Shown: positions 1-10,104 of the stretch, one piece after another
Numbering within the stretch: position 1 is the stretch's first letter
How the letters are laid out: each line of letters begins with the position of its first letter
Source of the DNA: an uncultured Bacilli bacterium
Lineage (GTDB): Bacteria; Bacillota_I; Bacilli_A; RF39; UBA660
Assembly: GCA_947588685.1 (NCBI GenBank)
Contig: CANPYM010000024.1
Span: 1 to 41,155 of the forward strand
Direction: 5' to 3'
DNA length: 41,155 nt
The notes under the pieces: model-generated
Told to the model about the DNA's origin: nothing
The model's input: only the letters and a program-made list of their open reading frames with translations
Database searches by the model: none
Position numbers and translations under genes: made by a program

Positions 1-28
1 GAATATCCTAGATTTTTCATTTTTTATG

Positions 29-64
29 AAAAAAAGACAAATAAGTAAAAATATTTACCTATTT
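29..64 (-). terminator. Intrinsic terminator of lexA
   Basis: On the minus strand an 11-bp stem (54-64 with 39-49, one G-U pair) and a four-base loop are followed within three bases by seven T. It lies just beyond the lexA stop codon and fits a Rho-independent terminator for lexA. Confidence 0.75.
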
Positions 65-76
65 GTCAACAGTCTG

Positions 77-105
77 ATAGAAGTTTTAACTTCTATTTTT
101 ATTTT
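77..105 (+). terminator. Intrinsic terminator of a gene upstream of the window
   Basis: The inverted repeat 77-85 with 88-96 is followed on the plus strand by a T-rich tail (96-105). It faces the opposite way to lexA and overlaps the last codons of lexA, so it probably ends a plus-strand gene lying before base 1 and converging on lexA. Confidence 0.55.
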
Positions 106-719
106 ATTTGCCGGTATAGACCGATAGCTTTTCCTAGGATAAAGACATTATCTAGGATAATTGGCTCCATTGTTTTGTTTTCGGGTTGTAACCGGAAATG
201 ATCCTTTTCCTTATAAAATCTTTTTAGAGTTACTTCATTTTCTTCCGTCATAGCTACAACAATCTCACCATTATGAGCATTATTTCTTCTTTCAACAACA
301 ATAATATCGCCATCATAGATACCAGCATCAATCATACTCTCACCCTCAACTAAAAGGGTAAAAACCTCTTTATCTTTTGGAATTAAAAATGCCGGTAAAG
401 AAAAATATTCATTGGGATTTTCAATCGCCTCGATAGGTGATCCTGCTGTTATTTTACCTAAAAGAGGTACCTCAATAATTTCCTCATTTTTCTTTTGAAA
501 CTCATTTTCGACCATCAACTCAATCGTCCTATTTTTATTTGAGCCCTTTTTAATATAACCTTTATCGGCTAAACGATCGAGATGGGCTTGAACTGTTGCT
601 GGTGATGAAACATTAATGGCGGAAGCAATTTCCCGAACCGTAGGGGGATATCCGTGTGATACGATGTATTCCTTAATATATTTTAAAGTATCTTCTTGAC
701 GGTGTGTTAACTTTTCCAT
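99..719 (-). CDS. lexA: LexA SOS repressor
   Basis: Transcriptional repressor of the SOS DNA-damage regulon that self-cleaves when stimulated by RecA filaments. The 206 residues are of normal length. An N-terminal winged helix-turn-helix spans about 1-65 (HGYPPTVREIA, then the recognition helix near SSPATVQAHL). The C-terminal S24-type peptidase domain shows catalytic Ser128 in GESM and Lys166 in TLKRF, with the Ala92-Gly93 scissile bond in ITAG. The start has a perfect AGGAGGT ribosome binding site on the minus strand (724-730). The gene is divergent from tkt across 117 bases that carry a putative LexA box. In Bacillus the same lexA-tkt-yneF neighbourhood also holds yneA, yneB and ynzC, which are absent here. 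Confidence 0.97.
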   Translation of the reverse strand: MEKLTHRQEDTLKYIKEYIVSHGYPPTVREIASAINVSSPATVQAHLDRLADKGYIKKGSNKNRTIELMVENEFQKKNEEIIEVPLLGKITAGSPIEAIENPNEYFSLPAFLIPKDKEVFTLLVEGESMIDAGIYDGDIIVVERRNNAHNGEIVVAMTEENEVTLKRFYKEKDHFRLQPENKTMEPIILDNVFILGKAIGLYRQIK

Positions 720-740
720 ATTTACCTCCTAGCTATATTA

Positions 741-769
741 AGTTTATCATAGTATTTTTTAAATGTCAA
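741..769 (-). promoter_or_regulatory. lexA promoter
   Basis: On the minus strand a perfect -35 TTGACA (764-769) is followed after 17 bases by a TAAACT -10 (741-746). Its -35 overlaps the LexA-like dyad at 767-780, as expected for autoregulation. The -10 is weak and was chosen by spacing. Confidence 0.55.
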
Positions 770-780
770 ACATTTGTTTG
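767..780. promoter_or_regulatory. Putative LexA box (operator) between lexA and tkt
   Basis: The dyad CAAACATTTGTTTG has 5-base arms around a 4-base centre. It resembles the Gram-positive LexA box (CGAAC-N4-GTTCG) with G-C to A-T changes in the arms. It overlaps the -35 of lexA and abuts that of tkt. The sequence is seen directly; its function is inferred. Confidence 0.5.
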
Positions 781-809
781 TTTAACCTTGCTTAAATATT
801 TGTTATAAT
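781..809 (+). promoter_or_regulatory. tkt promoter
   Basis: Extended -10 TGTTATAAT (801-809), with a weak TTTAAC -35 (781-786) 17 bases upstream of the hexamer. A start near 816 would give a leader of about 20 bases containing the AGGGG ribosome binding site. Confidence 0.65.
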
Positions 810-836
810 ATATTCGTAACGATAGGGGTTGATTAA

Positions 837-2819
837 ATGACCGATTTAGAAGTAATTAACAATATAAAAAGTTTAAGTATTGATATGATTAAAAATGCTG
901 GTAGTGGACACTCTGGCATTGTTTTAGGAGCAGCGCCTCTTATTTATACTTTATATGCGTATCATTTAAATGTTAATGCTGCAGACCCACATTGGTTTAA
1001 CCGAGATCGTTTCGTCTTATCGGCTGGTCATGGTTCGGCAATGCTTTATGCAACTTTGTTTTTAGCGGGCTTTAACTTAAAACTTGACGATTTAAAACAA
1101 TTTCGTCATCTTGGCTCTAAAACACCAGGACACCCTGAAGTTAGGGTAACGGAAGGTGTTGAATGTTCAACCGGACCACTAGGTCAAGGTCTCGCTACCG
1201 CTGTCGGTATGGCTTTAGGTGAAAAAATCTTAAATACGAAATATAAGATTGATGATCATAGTAGTTTAGTTGATTATAAAGTTTATGTTTTAGCTGGTGA
1301 TGGGGATCTTATGGAGGGTATCTCTTATGAGGCGGCATCTTTGGCAGGAACTTTAAAATTAAATAACTTAATTGTTTTATATGATTCTAATGATGTTTCT
1401 TTAGATGGACCAACGAATAAAGCTTTCACGGAAAATGTTCGGGGCCGTTTTGAAGCTTTGAATTGGACGACTTACCATGTTAAAGATGGTAACAATATTA
1501 CGGAACTTAATAAAGTTTTAAATAAAGCGCATAATGCTCATGGACCCGTATTAATCGAAGTTAAGACGAAGATTGGTGAAGGATCACTATTAGAAGGATC
1601 AAATGCTGTCCATGGTAAATGTTTAGATGATGATGATATTAAACAATTAAAAGGTAAATTAGGTATGCCAGCAGAAGCCTTCTTCTATCAAGAGGAAGCT
1701 TTACAATACCTAAGGAGTAAAATATCTGATCGGGTTAATAACAAATATAAGGATACAAATAATTTATATAATGCTTTTGTCGGTCGGAAGTGTTCTGGTG
1801 ATAAGACCTTAGCTAGTTATTTATTTTCTAATAAGTTTAACTATGACTTGTTAAGTTTAGAGTGGCCAATGGACGCTCATCAAAAGGAAGCTACCCGTGA
1901 TAGTAATACGATGTTTTTAAAATATCTAAGTAAAAATCTATACACATTTGTTGGCGGTAGTGCCGATTTAGGTAGTTCAACGAAAACGTATGTTAGTGAT
2001 TTACCGGATGTTACCGCTTCTAATTATGCGGGCTCTAATATTTGGTTTGGTGTAAGAGAACACGCAATGGGAGCCATTTTAAATGGTTTAGCTCTAGTTA
2101 ATTTAAAGCCATATGGATCAACTTTCTTAAGTTTTGCTGATTATATGAAACCAGCTATTAGGATGTCTGCCTTAATGCATTTGCCAGTTACTTATATTTT
2201 TTCACATGATTCTATTTTAGTAGGACCAGATGGACCAACGCATCAACCGGTAGAACAACTTGCAATGTTAAGATCGATTCCTAATATGAAAGTGTTTAGA
2301 CCTGCTGACGTTAAAGAATTACTTGGATGTTGGCAAGTTATTTTAAATACTAATACTAATCCTAGTGCGCTTATTTTAAGCAGGACGGAAGTAGCTACCC
2401 ATCAAAACACGAATGCTAAAATGGCGACTTATGGCGGATATTTATATTATAAGGAGCAACAACCTTTAAAAGCTGTTATCATTGCTAGTGGTACAGAACT
2501 TGTCTATGCTCGTAATATTGGTTATGAATTAGCAACGATGGGACACCAAGATTTCCGCATTGTCAGTATGCCATCAATTGAACAATTCTTAGCTACGAAT
2601 AAGGAATATCAAAAACAAGTTATTCCCGATGGCGTTACTAAAATTGTTATTGAAGCCGGTTCATCATTTGGATGGCATCGTCTTTCCAATGACCATATGA
2701 ACTACATTACAATTGATGATTTTGGCGCTAGTGGAACCAAAGATGAAGTTTTGAAACATATGAACTATGATTATGAAACGGTTAAGGCTCGCGTTTTTGA
2801 AATTATGGATATTCATTAA
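837..2819 (+). CDS. tkt: Transketolase
   Basis: Thiamine-diphosphate enzyme of the non-oxidative pentose phosphate pathway. It moves two-carbon ketol units between sugar phosphates, linking glycolytic intermediates to ribose-5-phosphate. The 660 residues are full length. The thiamine-diphosphate and Mg motif begins at GDGDLMEGISYEAAS and runs to the downstream Asn. The pyrimidine-domain Glu lies in VREHAMG, and conserved histidines lie in SAGHGSAMLYA and GPTHQPVEQ. The ATG has an AGGGG site 8 bases upstream. It is divergent from lexA and upstream of yneF, an order shared with Bacillus. The adjacent LexA-like box could also affect tkt, but that is only positional inference. Confidence 0.97.
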   Translation: MTDLEVINNIKSLSIDMIKNAGSGHSGIVLGAAPLIYTLYAYHLNVNAADPHWFNRDRFVLSAGHGSAMLYATLFLAGFNLKLDDLKQFRHLGSKTPGHPEVRVTEGVECSTGPLGQGLATAVGMALGEKILNTKYKIDDHSSLVDYKVYVLAGDGDLMEGISYEAASLAGTLKLNNLIVLYDSNDVSLDGPTNKAFTENVRGRFEALNWTTYHVKDGNNITELNKVLNKAHNAHGPVLIEVKTKIGEGSLLEGSNAVHGKCLDDDDIKQLKGKLGMPAEAFFYQEEALQYLRSKISDRVNNKYKDTNNLYNAFVGRKCSGDKTLASYLFSNKFNYDLLSLEWPMDAHQKEATRDSNTMFLKYLSKNLYTFVGGSADLGSSTKTYVSDLPDVTASNYAGSNIWFGVREHAMGAILNGLALVNLKPYGSTFLSFADYMKPAIRMSALMHLPVTYIFSHDSILVGPDGPTHQPVEQLAMLRSIPNMKVFRPADVKELLGCWQVILNTNTNPSALILSRTEVATHQNTNAKMATYGGYLYYKEQQPLKAVIIASGTELVYARNIGYELATMGHQDFRIVSMPSIEQFLATNKEYQKQVIPDGVTKIVIEAGSSFGWHRLSNDHMNYITIDDFGASGTKDEVLKHMNYDYETVKARVFEIMDIH

Positions 2820-2829
2820 ATAAAAGCAT

Positions 2830-2875
2830 ATATTTTACTAAGTCTTGTATTTTTAGTCATTATTTAGTAAAATAT
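2830..2875. repeat. 12-bp perfect inverted repeat between tkt and yneF
   Basis: Arms 2830-2841 and 2864-2875 are perfect reverse complements of 12 bases separated by 22 bases. No T tract follows on the plus strand, so it is not a standard terminator. The right arm contains the -10 of the yneF promoter, so it may be an operator or an RNA hairpin at the end of the tkt message. Confidence 0.6.
2845..2873 (+). promoter_or_regulatory. Promoter for yneF (and murF)
   Basis: TTGTAT (2845-2850), a 17-base spacer, then TAAAAT (2868-2873). It lies inside the spacer and right arm of the 12-bp inverted repeat and 25 bases before the yneF start codon. Confidence 0.55.
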
Positions 2876-2897
2876 CAAATATGAAAGGACGGATGTT

Positions 2898-3119
2898 ATG
2901 CCACCAATTGTTGTCGATATATTACAAGTTTTATTAGGAGTTATTATTGGCGCTGTTATCGGTTTCTTTGTCGCACGGCATTATATGAAAAAGATGATTA
3001 AGAATAATCCACCAATTAATGAACAAATGATTAAAGCGATGATGACGCAAATGGGAAGAACCCCAAGCCAAAAACAAGTTAATCAAATGATGAAACAAAT
3101 GACTAAGTACATGGACTAG
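2898..3119 (+). CDS. yneF: UPF0154 (YneF-like) one-pass membrane protein
   Basis: Small membrane protein of unknown function, 73 residues. One membrane segment at about 6-26 ([20 protein letters not shown]) is followed by a positive, amphipathic tail. [17 protein letters not shown] and the MxxMG/TPSQKQ pattern are the family signature. A TM segment followed by basic residues predicts a short N-terminus outside and the tail in the cytoplasm. The place after tkt matches Bacillus. The ribosome binding site is AAAGGAC. The 3' end of the gene doubles as an intrinsic terminator (3099-3130) directly before the murF binding site. Confidence 0.9.
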   Translation: MPPIVVDILQVLLGVIIGAVIGFFVARHYMKKMIKNNPPINEQMIKAMMTQMGRTPSQKQVNQMMKQMTKYMD

Positions 3120-3130
3120 TCATTTTTTTT
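3099..3130 (+). terminator. Intrinsic terminator overlapping the yneF stop codon
   Basis: Stem 3099-3108 with 3115-3123 (nine pairs, one bulged A at 3105), loop ACATGG, then a run of eight T (3123-3130). The murF ribosome binding site AGGAGG starts at the next base, so the hairpin can also act as an attenuator for murF. Confidence 0.7.
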
Positions 3131-3141
3131 AGGAGGTTTAA

Positions 3142-4338
3142 ATGCTTTTATCAGATCTTATAAGTTTATTAGATTTGAAATTAGATGTTGATGATTTATG
3201 GATTAACCATTTTAAGACGGATAGCCGTGAGATTACATCAGGAGACGCCTTTATAGCGATTAATGATGGCTATAAATATGCTTTAGATGCGATTAAAAGG
3301 GGCGCTACCATTATCATAACGGAAAAGGATATTGACGTGTCTTCTCTTGTTCTTAGGGTAGATGATACCATAAAAGTTCTAGGTAAAATAGCTCACTATT
3401 TAAGATTACAATATGAAGGTATGGTTATTGCTATTACAGGTAGTACTGGTAAATCAACAACCAAAGAAATGCTTACCCATCTTTTAAGTAAAAAATATAA
3501 AGTATTATCTAATTATGGTAGCTTGAATAATCATATTGGCGTACCCAATACTTTACTTGATATCGATAATAGTTATGATTATGTCGTTTTAGAGTTAGGA
3601 ACAAATCACCCAGGGGAGATTAAGTATCTAGCAGATATCGTTAAACCAGATCTTGCCCTTATTACCAATATTGGGGCTTCGCATATTGGAAACTTTGGTA
3701 GTAAAAAGAAAATATTAGAAGAAAAACTAAATATTAAAACGCCAACGACAATTTTATTTGTAAATGGCGAAGATGAACTGTTAAATAAATTAGCCACTAT
3801 TAAAGTTTACAAGGGTGACTATGATATTGTAAGTTCACCTTATATGATGAATACCGCTTTAGTTTATGAAGTTGGTACTTTTCTAGGTTTTAATCCGGAT
3901 GAGATAAAAGCTAATCTTAAAGATTTTACGAATTTATCATCTAGAATGAATTATATTAATATCGATGATATAACCATTATTGATGATGCTTATAATGCTT
4001 CCTTTGAATCGGTTTTAGGGGGGCTTGATACAATTAAAGATTATCCTCGGAAGATTATTGTTTTAGGAGATATGTTAGAACTAGGTAAATATAGTGAAAA
4101 GCTTCATCAAGATATTTATCAAAAAATTAATGGGTTATCTAATGTCATCCTTTTAACTATTGGCCCTGAAACTGAAAAACTAAATAATAAATTACATTTT
4201 AACACTCTTGATGATATTATCGCTTACTTTCAAAATTTTACTTTTTTAAAAGGGGATGTCATCTATTTAAAGGGTTCTCATAAGATGGAATTATTTAAAT
4301 TAGTTACCCCTTTAGAAGAAATTATTAAAACGCATTAA
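3142..4338 (+). CDS. murF: UDP-N-acetylmuramoyl-tripeptide--D-alanyl-D-alanine ligase
   Basis: Cytoplasmic ATP-dependent Mur ligase that adds D-Ala-D-Ala to UDP-MurNAc-tripeptide, the last soluble step of peptidoglycan precursor synthesis. An N-terminal substrate domain covers about 1-92. The ATP loop GSTGKSTTKE is at about 100-109. The central domain has LELGTNHPGEI and TNIGASHIGNFGS. The C-terminal domain has DDAYNASFES and GDMLELG. At 398 residues it is about 50 shorter than typical MurF, mostly by a compact N-terminal domain, but all catalytic blocks are present. A strong AGGAGG site fixes the ATG. No promoter fits between the yneF terminator and this gene, so it probably relies on readthrough from yneF. 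Confidence 0.93.
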   Translation: MLLSDLISLLDLKLDVDDLWINHFKTDSREITSGDAFIAINDGYKYALDAIKRGATIIITEKDIDVSSLVLRVDDTIKVLGKIAHYLRLQYEGMVIAITGSTGKSTTKEMLTHLLSKKYKVLSNYGSLNNHIGVPNTLLDIDNSYDYVVLELGTNHPGEIKYLADIVKPDLALITNIGASHIGNFGSKKKILEEKLNIKTPTTILFVNGEDELLNKLATIKVYKGDYDIVSSPYMMNTALVYEVGTFLGFNPDEIKANLKDFTNLSSRMNYINIDDITIIDDAYNASFESVLGGLDTIKDYPRKIIVLGDMLELGKYSEKLHQDIYQKINGLSNVILLTIGPETEKLNNKLHFNTLDDIIAYFQNFTFLKGDVIYLKGSHKMELFKLVTPLEEIIKTH

Positions 4339-4390
4339 TGTCAATTTTTTAAAAATAGTAAAAAAAGAAAAATAATTTTTGAAAAACATA

Positions 4391-6404
<2,014 letters not shown>

Positions 6405-6408
<4 letters not shown>

Positions 6409-6767
6409 GCTTTCTTTTTTAACATACCGACCATACTACCCAATGTCGAACTTAAAATAAGTAAAAGATAATAGATGATATTCTTTAAGGCAAAATGTCT
6501 AAAGAAAATGATATTTAAAAGAATTATTATAACTAGTAATATGAGACCTAATTTTAATCCTTCCATCCAACCTTTTTTAAGCGCCTTTATGCCGATACTT
6601 ACGCCACCAATAAAAAAACTTAAAAGGGGAATTAACATTTTGATAATAATATTGAAGTTACCATTTAAAATATTTAGATAACTGAATAAAGTAAAGAAAA
6701 TAGCTAATATGAAAAAGACACCAATACCAATTAAAATACTCCTGCTAATCTTTTTTAAATAATTCAC
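6405..6767 (-). CDS. TIGR04086-family (YrzE-like) membrane protein
   Basis: Membrane protein of unknown function, 120 residues, with four hydrophobic segments at about 8-30, 40-60, 68-88 and 95-114 and a lysine-rich C-terminus. Glycine patterns FFIGGVSIGIKA and LSSTLGSMVGML match the TIGR04086 family, which in Bacillus lies next to tgt and yajC; tgt is two genes away here. The start is a GTG (6767) preceded by AGGTGATGG on the minus strand, since the nearby ATG runs into a stop. It converges with the phosphoesterase gene and diverges from the surface-protein island. Confidence 0.75.
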
Positions 6768-6795
6768 ACCATCACCTAATAAAATATATGTCTAT

Positions 6796-6824
6796 TTGAC
6801 TAAATTATTATAAAATAGTAAAAT
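6796..6824 (+). promoter_or_regulatory. Promoter at the start of the surface-protein island
   Basis: TTGACT (6796-6801), a 17-base spacer, then TAAAAT (6819-6824). It is close to the housekeeping consensus and 22 bases before the likely start codon at 6847. Confidence 0.7.
6807..6812 (-). promoter_or_regulatory. Possible -10 for the TIGR04086 gene
   Basis: TATAAT on the minus strand, 40 bases from the GTG start and interleaved with the divergent plus-strand promoter. No clear -35 is seen. Confidence 0.35.
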
Positions 6825-6846
6825 GAGATAGTTAGGATCGATGTTT

Positions 6847-7155
6847 ATGAAAGAAAAACGGGGTTTAATTTTAGAACTAATTCTTCTTTTAGTTGTCTTA
6901 CTAATTCTTTTTTTAGTTCTGTTATCTTATAGTAATAAAAGAGAATATAAAGTTACTTTTATTACTAATACTAGTGTTAATATTGATAGTGTATATGTTA
7001 AAGCCAATGCTTTATTAAAAGAACCTCTTGAACCAGCACGTGAAGATTATGATTTTTTAGGATGGTATGAGGGAAAAGAAAAATATGATTTTAAAAAACC
7101 GGTAACCCATGATCTAACGCTTGAAGCTAGATGGAAAGAACAGGTAAATGATTAG
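6847..7155 (+). CDS. Membrane-anchored single B-repeat protein
   Basis: Small surface protein of 102 residues from the ATG at 6847; an ATG at 6841 is also possible but only three bases from AGGA. One membrane segment at about 6-27 acts as an uncleaved signal anchor. It is followed by one Listeria-Bacteroides (InlB-type) B-repeat, marked by YKVTF, then DYDFLGWYEGKEKYDF and LTLEARWKE. The B-repeat is predicted to lie outside the cell. The repeat closely resembles those in the larger downstream proteins, so this is the minimal member of the island. Its role is unknown; binding to other B-repeat proteins is possible. It has its own promoter and terminator. Confidence 0.8.
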   Translation: MKEKRGLILELILLLVVLLILFLVLLSYSNKREYKVTFITNTSVNIDSVYVKANALLKEPLEPAREDYDFLGWYEGKEKYDFKKPVTHDLTLEARWKEQVND

Positions 7156-7174
7156 TTTTTACTAGTCATTTTTT
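7146..7174 (+). terminator. Intrinsic terminator
   Basis: Stem 7149-7156 with 7161-7169 (about nine pairs including one G-U), a short T loop, then six T. It overlaps the stop codon of the small B-repeat gene. Confidence 0.75.
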
Positions 7175-7198
7175 AGTGTCAACTAGCATTTATTTATA

Positions 7199-7227
7199 TT
7201 GACTAAACAATATAGATAGTGTACAAT
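7199..7227 (+). promoter_or_regulatory. Promoter of surface module 1
   Basis: TTGACT (7199-7204), a 17-base spacer and TACAAT (7222-7227). The roughly 50-base leader contains a small hairpin, AGTAC and GTACT around GGCG (7253-7266), 20 bases before the start codon. Confidence 0.7.
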
Positions 7228-7285
7228 TAACTTGTTACAATAGGTAATTTAAAGTACGGCGGTACTAAGAAAGAAAGGGAGTAAT

Positions 7286-8845
7286 ATGGAAGATAATAAA
7301 AAAGATATCATACCTGATGAAGTAGATGACTTAGAATTTGATTTCGATGATGACAATATCGATGATATCGTCGAAGTGAATAAAGCAGATACTGATGAAG
7401 ATTATGAGGAAGCACCGAAAGAAGAAAGTGTTGAAAGCGAATACCATTTTGATGATGATAGCGCTTTAAAAGAAACTTCTAAGAATGAAGACCATCATCT
7501 TGCTGTTGAAGATGAGGAGGAAGAGGAAGATAAGAAAAGTTATCTAGGCCTTATCATTTTCACAATTTTAGTTATTATCGCTTTATGTGTGTTCTTCTTT
7601 ATGAAAGGTTGTAGTAAAGAAAAATATGAAGTTCGTTTTGATACCAATGAAGGTAGCATGGTTGGAAGCTTAAAAGTTGATGAAAACGGCAAAATTAAAA
7701 GACCGGCTGATCCAACGAAAGAAGGATATATCTTTGTTGGCTGGTATCTAAATGATGAAGAGTTCGATTTTGATACCGAAATAACTGGTGATATAACATT
7801 GGAAGCTCGTTGGGAAGCTATTAACAATGCAGAAATTACGGGTATTAGCTTAGATAGAGATACATTAATTGTTGAAGTTGGTGGCGAAGCTGATTTAGTA
7901 GCGACTTTATCACCGGAAGATGCTAAAAAGGTTGACCTTGTATGGTCATCATCAAATGAGACGGTTGCTACTGTCGATAGTAATGGTCATATTAAGGCTT
8001 TAAAAGCCGGTACTATTACTATAAGTGTATCAACACCTGATGGTAAGTTTACCGCAACTTGTACCTTAACAGTTGATAAGGGTGTTGTTCCAGCTGAAGG
8101 TGTAACGGCTAAAATATCAAGTTCGACGGTTGTCGTTAATGGATCTCCAGCTAAAATAACAGTATCAGTAACACCAACTGATGCAACGGATAAAACCGTA
8201 ACGTATACAAGTAGTGATCCAACGATTGCGACTGTTGATAAAAATGGTTACGTTAAAGGCTTAAAAGAAGGTAAAGTAACGATAACTGTTAAGACATCTA
8301 ATGGTAAAACGGCTAAAGTAGAAGTAACTGTTAAACCAGAAGTAATGGCTGAATCTATTACTATTAATGGTAAAAATACTGTTCAAGAAGGAAAAACACT
8401 TACACTATCTGCAACTATCTTGCCAACCGATACAACGGTTAAGACTGTAACTTGGAAAGTTACTAATGGAACTGGTCAAGCCACGATTAATTCTAGTGGT
8501 AAATTAACGGCTAAAAAAGCTGGAACTGTAACAGTAACAGCAACAACGAAAAATGGTAAGACAGCAACTAAAGAAATAACAATTACAGAAAAACCAAAGC
8601 CAGCTCCTGTTTATTTAGTTACTTTAACAAAAGTTCAAAGTGAATTAACTACTTTCCAATATTCTATTAAAGTAACTAAAGATGGCGCAACTTTTGAATA
8701 TGATCAAATTCAGTACAATGGTGAGTGGTATACATATGGACCACAAATGATGCCAGCTGATCAAGTTAAAGCAGGGCTAAAAGCTCGTATTAAATTAAAA
8801 GATGGAACATTTGTGGAAAATGTAACTGTTAAGATTGTTGGATAG
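7286..8845 (+). CDS. Membrane-anchored B-repeat/Big_2 surface protein, module 1 anchor
   Basis: 519-residue protein with an inside-to-outside layout. Residues 1-83 form a very acidic cytoplasmic tail rich in Asp and Glu. A single membrane helix lies at about 86-106. Outside it are one InlB-type B-repeat (113-177, IFVGWYLNDEEFDFD), three bacterial Ig-like Big_2 domains (about 182-264, 270-350, 355-435; WSSSNETVATVDSNG type) and a C-terminal domain (442-519) shared only with the product of 10221-11723. There is no LPXTG motif. GGGAG provides the ribosome binding site. Only 17 bases separate it from the secreted partner gene at 8863, so the two are co-transcribed. Adhesion or scaffolding is a reasonable inference; ligand unknown. 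Confidence 0.85.
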   Translation: MEDNKKDIIPDEVDDLEFDFDDDNIDDIVEVNKADTDEDYEEAPKEESVESEYHFDDDSALKETSKNEDHHLAVEDEEEEEDKKSYLGLIIFTILVIIALCVFFFMKGCSKEKYEVRFDTNEGSMVGSLKVDENGKIKRPADPTKEGYIFVGWYLNDEEFDFDTEITGDITLEARWEAINNAEITGISLDRDTLIVEVGGEADLVATLSPEDAKKVDLVWSSSNETVATVDSNGHIKALKAGTITISVSTPDGKFTATCTLTVDKGVVPAEGVTAKISSSTVVVNGSPAKITVSVTPTDATDKTVTYTSSDPTIATVDKNGYVKGLKEGKVTITVKTSNGKTAKVEVTVKPEVMAESITINGKNTVQEGKTLTLSATILPTDTTVKTVTWKVTNGTGQATINSSGKLTAKKAGTVTVTATTKNGKTATKEITITEKPKPAPVYLVTLTKVQSELTTFQYSIKVTKDGATFEYDQIQYNGEWYTYGPQMMPADQVKAGLKARIKLKDGTFVENVTVKIVG

Positions 8846-8862
8846 GAAAGAAGGAAGAAAAA

Positions 8863-10104
8863 ATGAAGAAATTATATAAAATGTCTTTGATGGCTTTCTT
8901 CGCTTTCTTCTTTTCTTTTTCCTTTTGCTTTGCTAGAGAAGTAACCCTAGATGGCTTAGGAAGAGAAATTGATTTAATTAACTCTAAAATTGATAGCGCT
9001 TATGTTATAGGAAACTATGTTTTTACAGCTAATCATCAGTTAAATGTTCAAGATGTTATGTTAGCAGCTCGTTCAATTAATACAGTTCCATCTGAAGGTG
9101 AAACTAGCGGAACTGTGGCCTATAATAAGATGACAATTTTTCAAATAAGAAGAGAAAAAGATAGTAATGGTAATCCAACTGGAAAATGGGGAACAAGAAA
9201 AAACTTTATTGGTGATTCTGATTTTCCAACCAATAAAATAGATATTGATTTTATTGATTATAATGAAGTAAGTGATAATTTCTATGTATCATTTAATGAT
9301 GGGAAAGATTTAAAGGTAAGCCATGTTGAAGAAGGACAAACCTTACCAGAACCAGAGAAACCAAATGACCCTGAAAAGAAATTCCTAGGATGGTTTGAAG
9401 AAGGAAAAGATACACCATATAATTTTCAAGAACAAGTAACCCACGATCTTGTTTTGGAAGCCCATTATGAGACATATGCTAGTATTTTTGATAAAGCAGC
9501 TTTAAAGACTGCTAATGCTAATAGTATGGAATTGATTGTTCATGCTGAAATATCTAAAACTGATGGTACATCTCTTGTTGAACTTTCAAAATTATTCTTC
9601 TCTAAAACAACCAAGGTTATCTATATGCTTGCTTCAGTAGAAGAAACACCAGATGATGAAGATGCTAACTTTAATGTAGAAGCTTATCAAAAGATTGAAG
9701 GAAATAAAGTTGATGTATATATCAAAGATGAAGACACGGGTCAGTGGGCTCATTCAAGTGATACTGAAGAGATGTTAGAAATTGGTACCATTGGTGAAAT
9801 GTTTGATATTCCATATAAGAAAGTTGAAATTATTAGTGAAGAGGGTGGCGTCTTAAAATTAAGATTGCCAATCAGTAAAATGAGTACTGATGAGCCTAAT
9901 AATTTCAAAGGTGATGTTGATGTCATTGCTGAAATAAAAGATGGATATATTATAAATATGAAAATCGATTATTTATCAGCTTTAACCGATGCTTTAAAAC
10001 CTTTATACACAAAATATGAAGAATCAGTTGAAGTATCTAAGGCCGATCAAAATGATGACTTTGATATTCCAAGTGATGTTTTAGATAATATAATTGAGGT
10101 GTAA
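8863..10104 (+). CDS. Secreted B-repeat protein, module 1 partner
   Basis: 413-residue secreted protein. A signal peptide spans 1-24 (Lys-rich start, Phe-rich core, FCFA cleavage site). Residues 25-135 hold a domain shared with the products of 11741 and 13533, marked by YVFTANHQLNVQDVMLAARS and MTIFQIRREKD. One B-repeat follows (about 139-199, FLGWFEEGK). A C-terminal domain (about 200-413) has alternating strands such as VIYMLASVE and GDVDVIAEIKDG; it may have a LolA/LppX-like lipid-binding fold, but that is a guess. No cell-wall anchor is visible. It may be held by the membrane-anchored protein encoded 17 bases upstream in the same transcript. Residues 49-68 lie in an exact 59-bp DNA repeat shared with gene 11741. 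Confidence 0.75.
   Translation: MKKLYKMSLMAFFAFFFSFSFCFAREVTLDGLGREIDLINSKIDSAYVIGNYVFTANHQLNVQDVMLAARSINTVPSEGETSGTVAYNKMTIFQIRREKDSNGNPTGKWGTRKNFIGDSDFPTNKIDIDFIDYNEVSDNFYVSFNDGKDLKVSHVEEGQTLPEPEKPNDPEKKFLGWFEEGKDTPYNFQEQVTHDLVLEAHYETYASIFDKAALKTANANSMELIVHAEISKTDGTSLVELSKLFFSKTTKVIYMLASVEETPDDEDANFNVEAYQKIEGNKVDVYIKDEDTGQWAHSSDTEEMLEIGTIGEMFDIPYKKVEIISEEGGVLKLRLPISKMSTDEPNNFKGDVDVIAEIKDGYIINMKIDYLSALTDALKPLYTKYEESVEVSKADQNDDFDIPSDVLDNIIEV
9016..9074 (+). repeat. 59-bp exact repeat, copy 1
   Basis: Identical to 11894-11952 over 59 bases, with different bases on both sides. It encodes the core of the shared N-terminal domain. The surrounding coding sequences are clearly diverged, including at synonymous sites. 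Confidence 0.85.

Noticed and set aside
13..33. Short TTTTTCAT/ATGAAAAA inverted repeat near the window start
   Set aside because: Low-complexity A/T dyad; the adjacent hairpin at 29-64 is the better lexA terminator.
6475..6681. Plus-strand 68-codon frame inside the TIGR04086 gene
   Set aside because: Antisense to a four-helix membrane protein with convincing family pattern; no ribosome binding site.
7175..7285. Possible riboswitch in the leader of module 1
   Set aside because: The leader is only about 50 bases with one five-pair hairpin; nothing matches a known riboswitch core.
7540..7827. Minus-strand reading frame inside the module 1 anchor gene
   Set aside because: It lies wholly within a well-supported gene, has no ribosome binding site and its composition is that of antisense Big_2/B-repeat coding DNA.
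9000..9080. Dockerin-like reading of the shared N-terminal domain
   Set aside because: The helix pattern is only vaguely similar and the calcium-loop Asp residues are missing, so no dockerin call is made.
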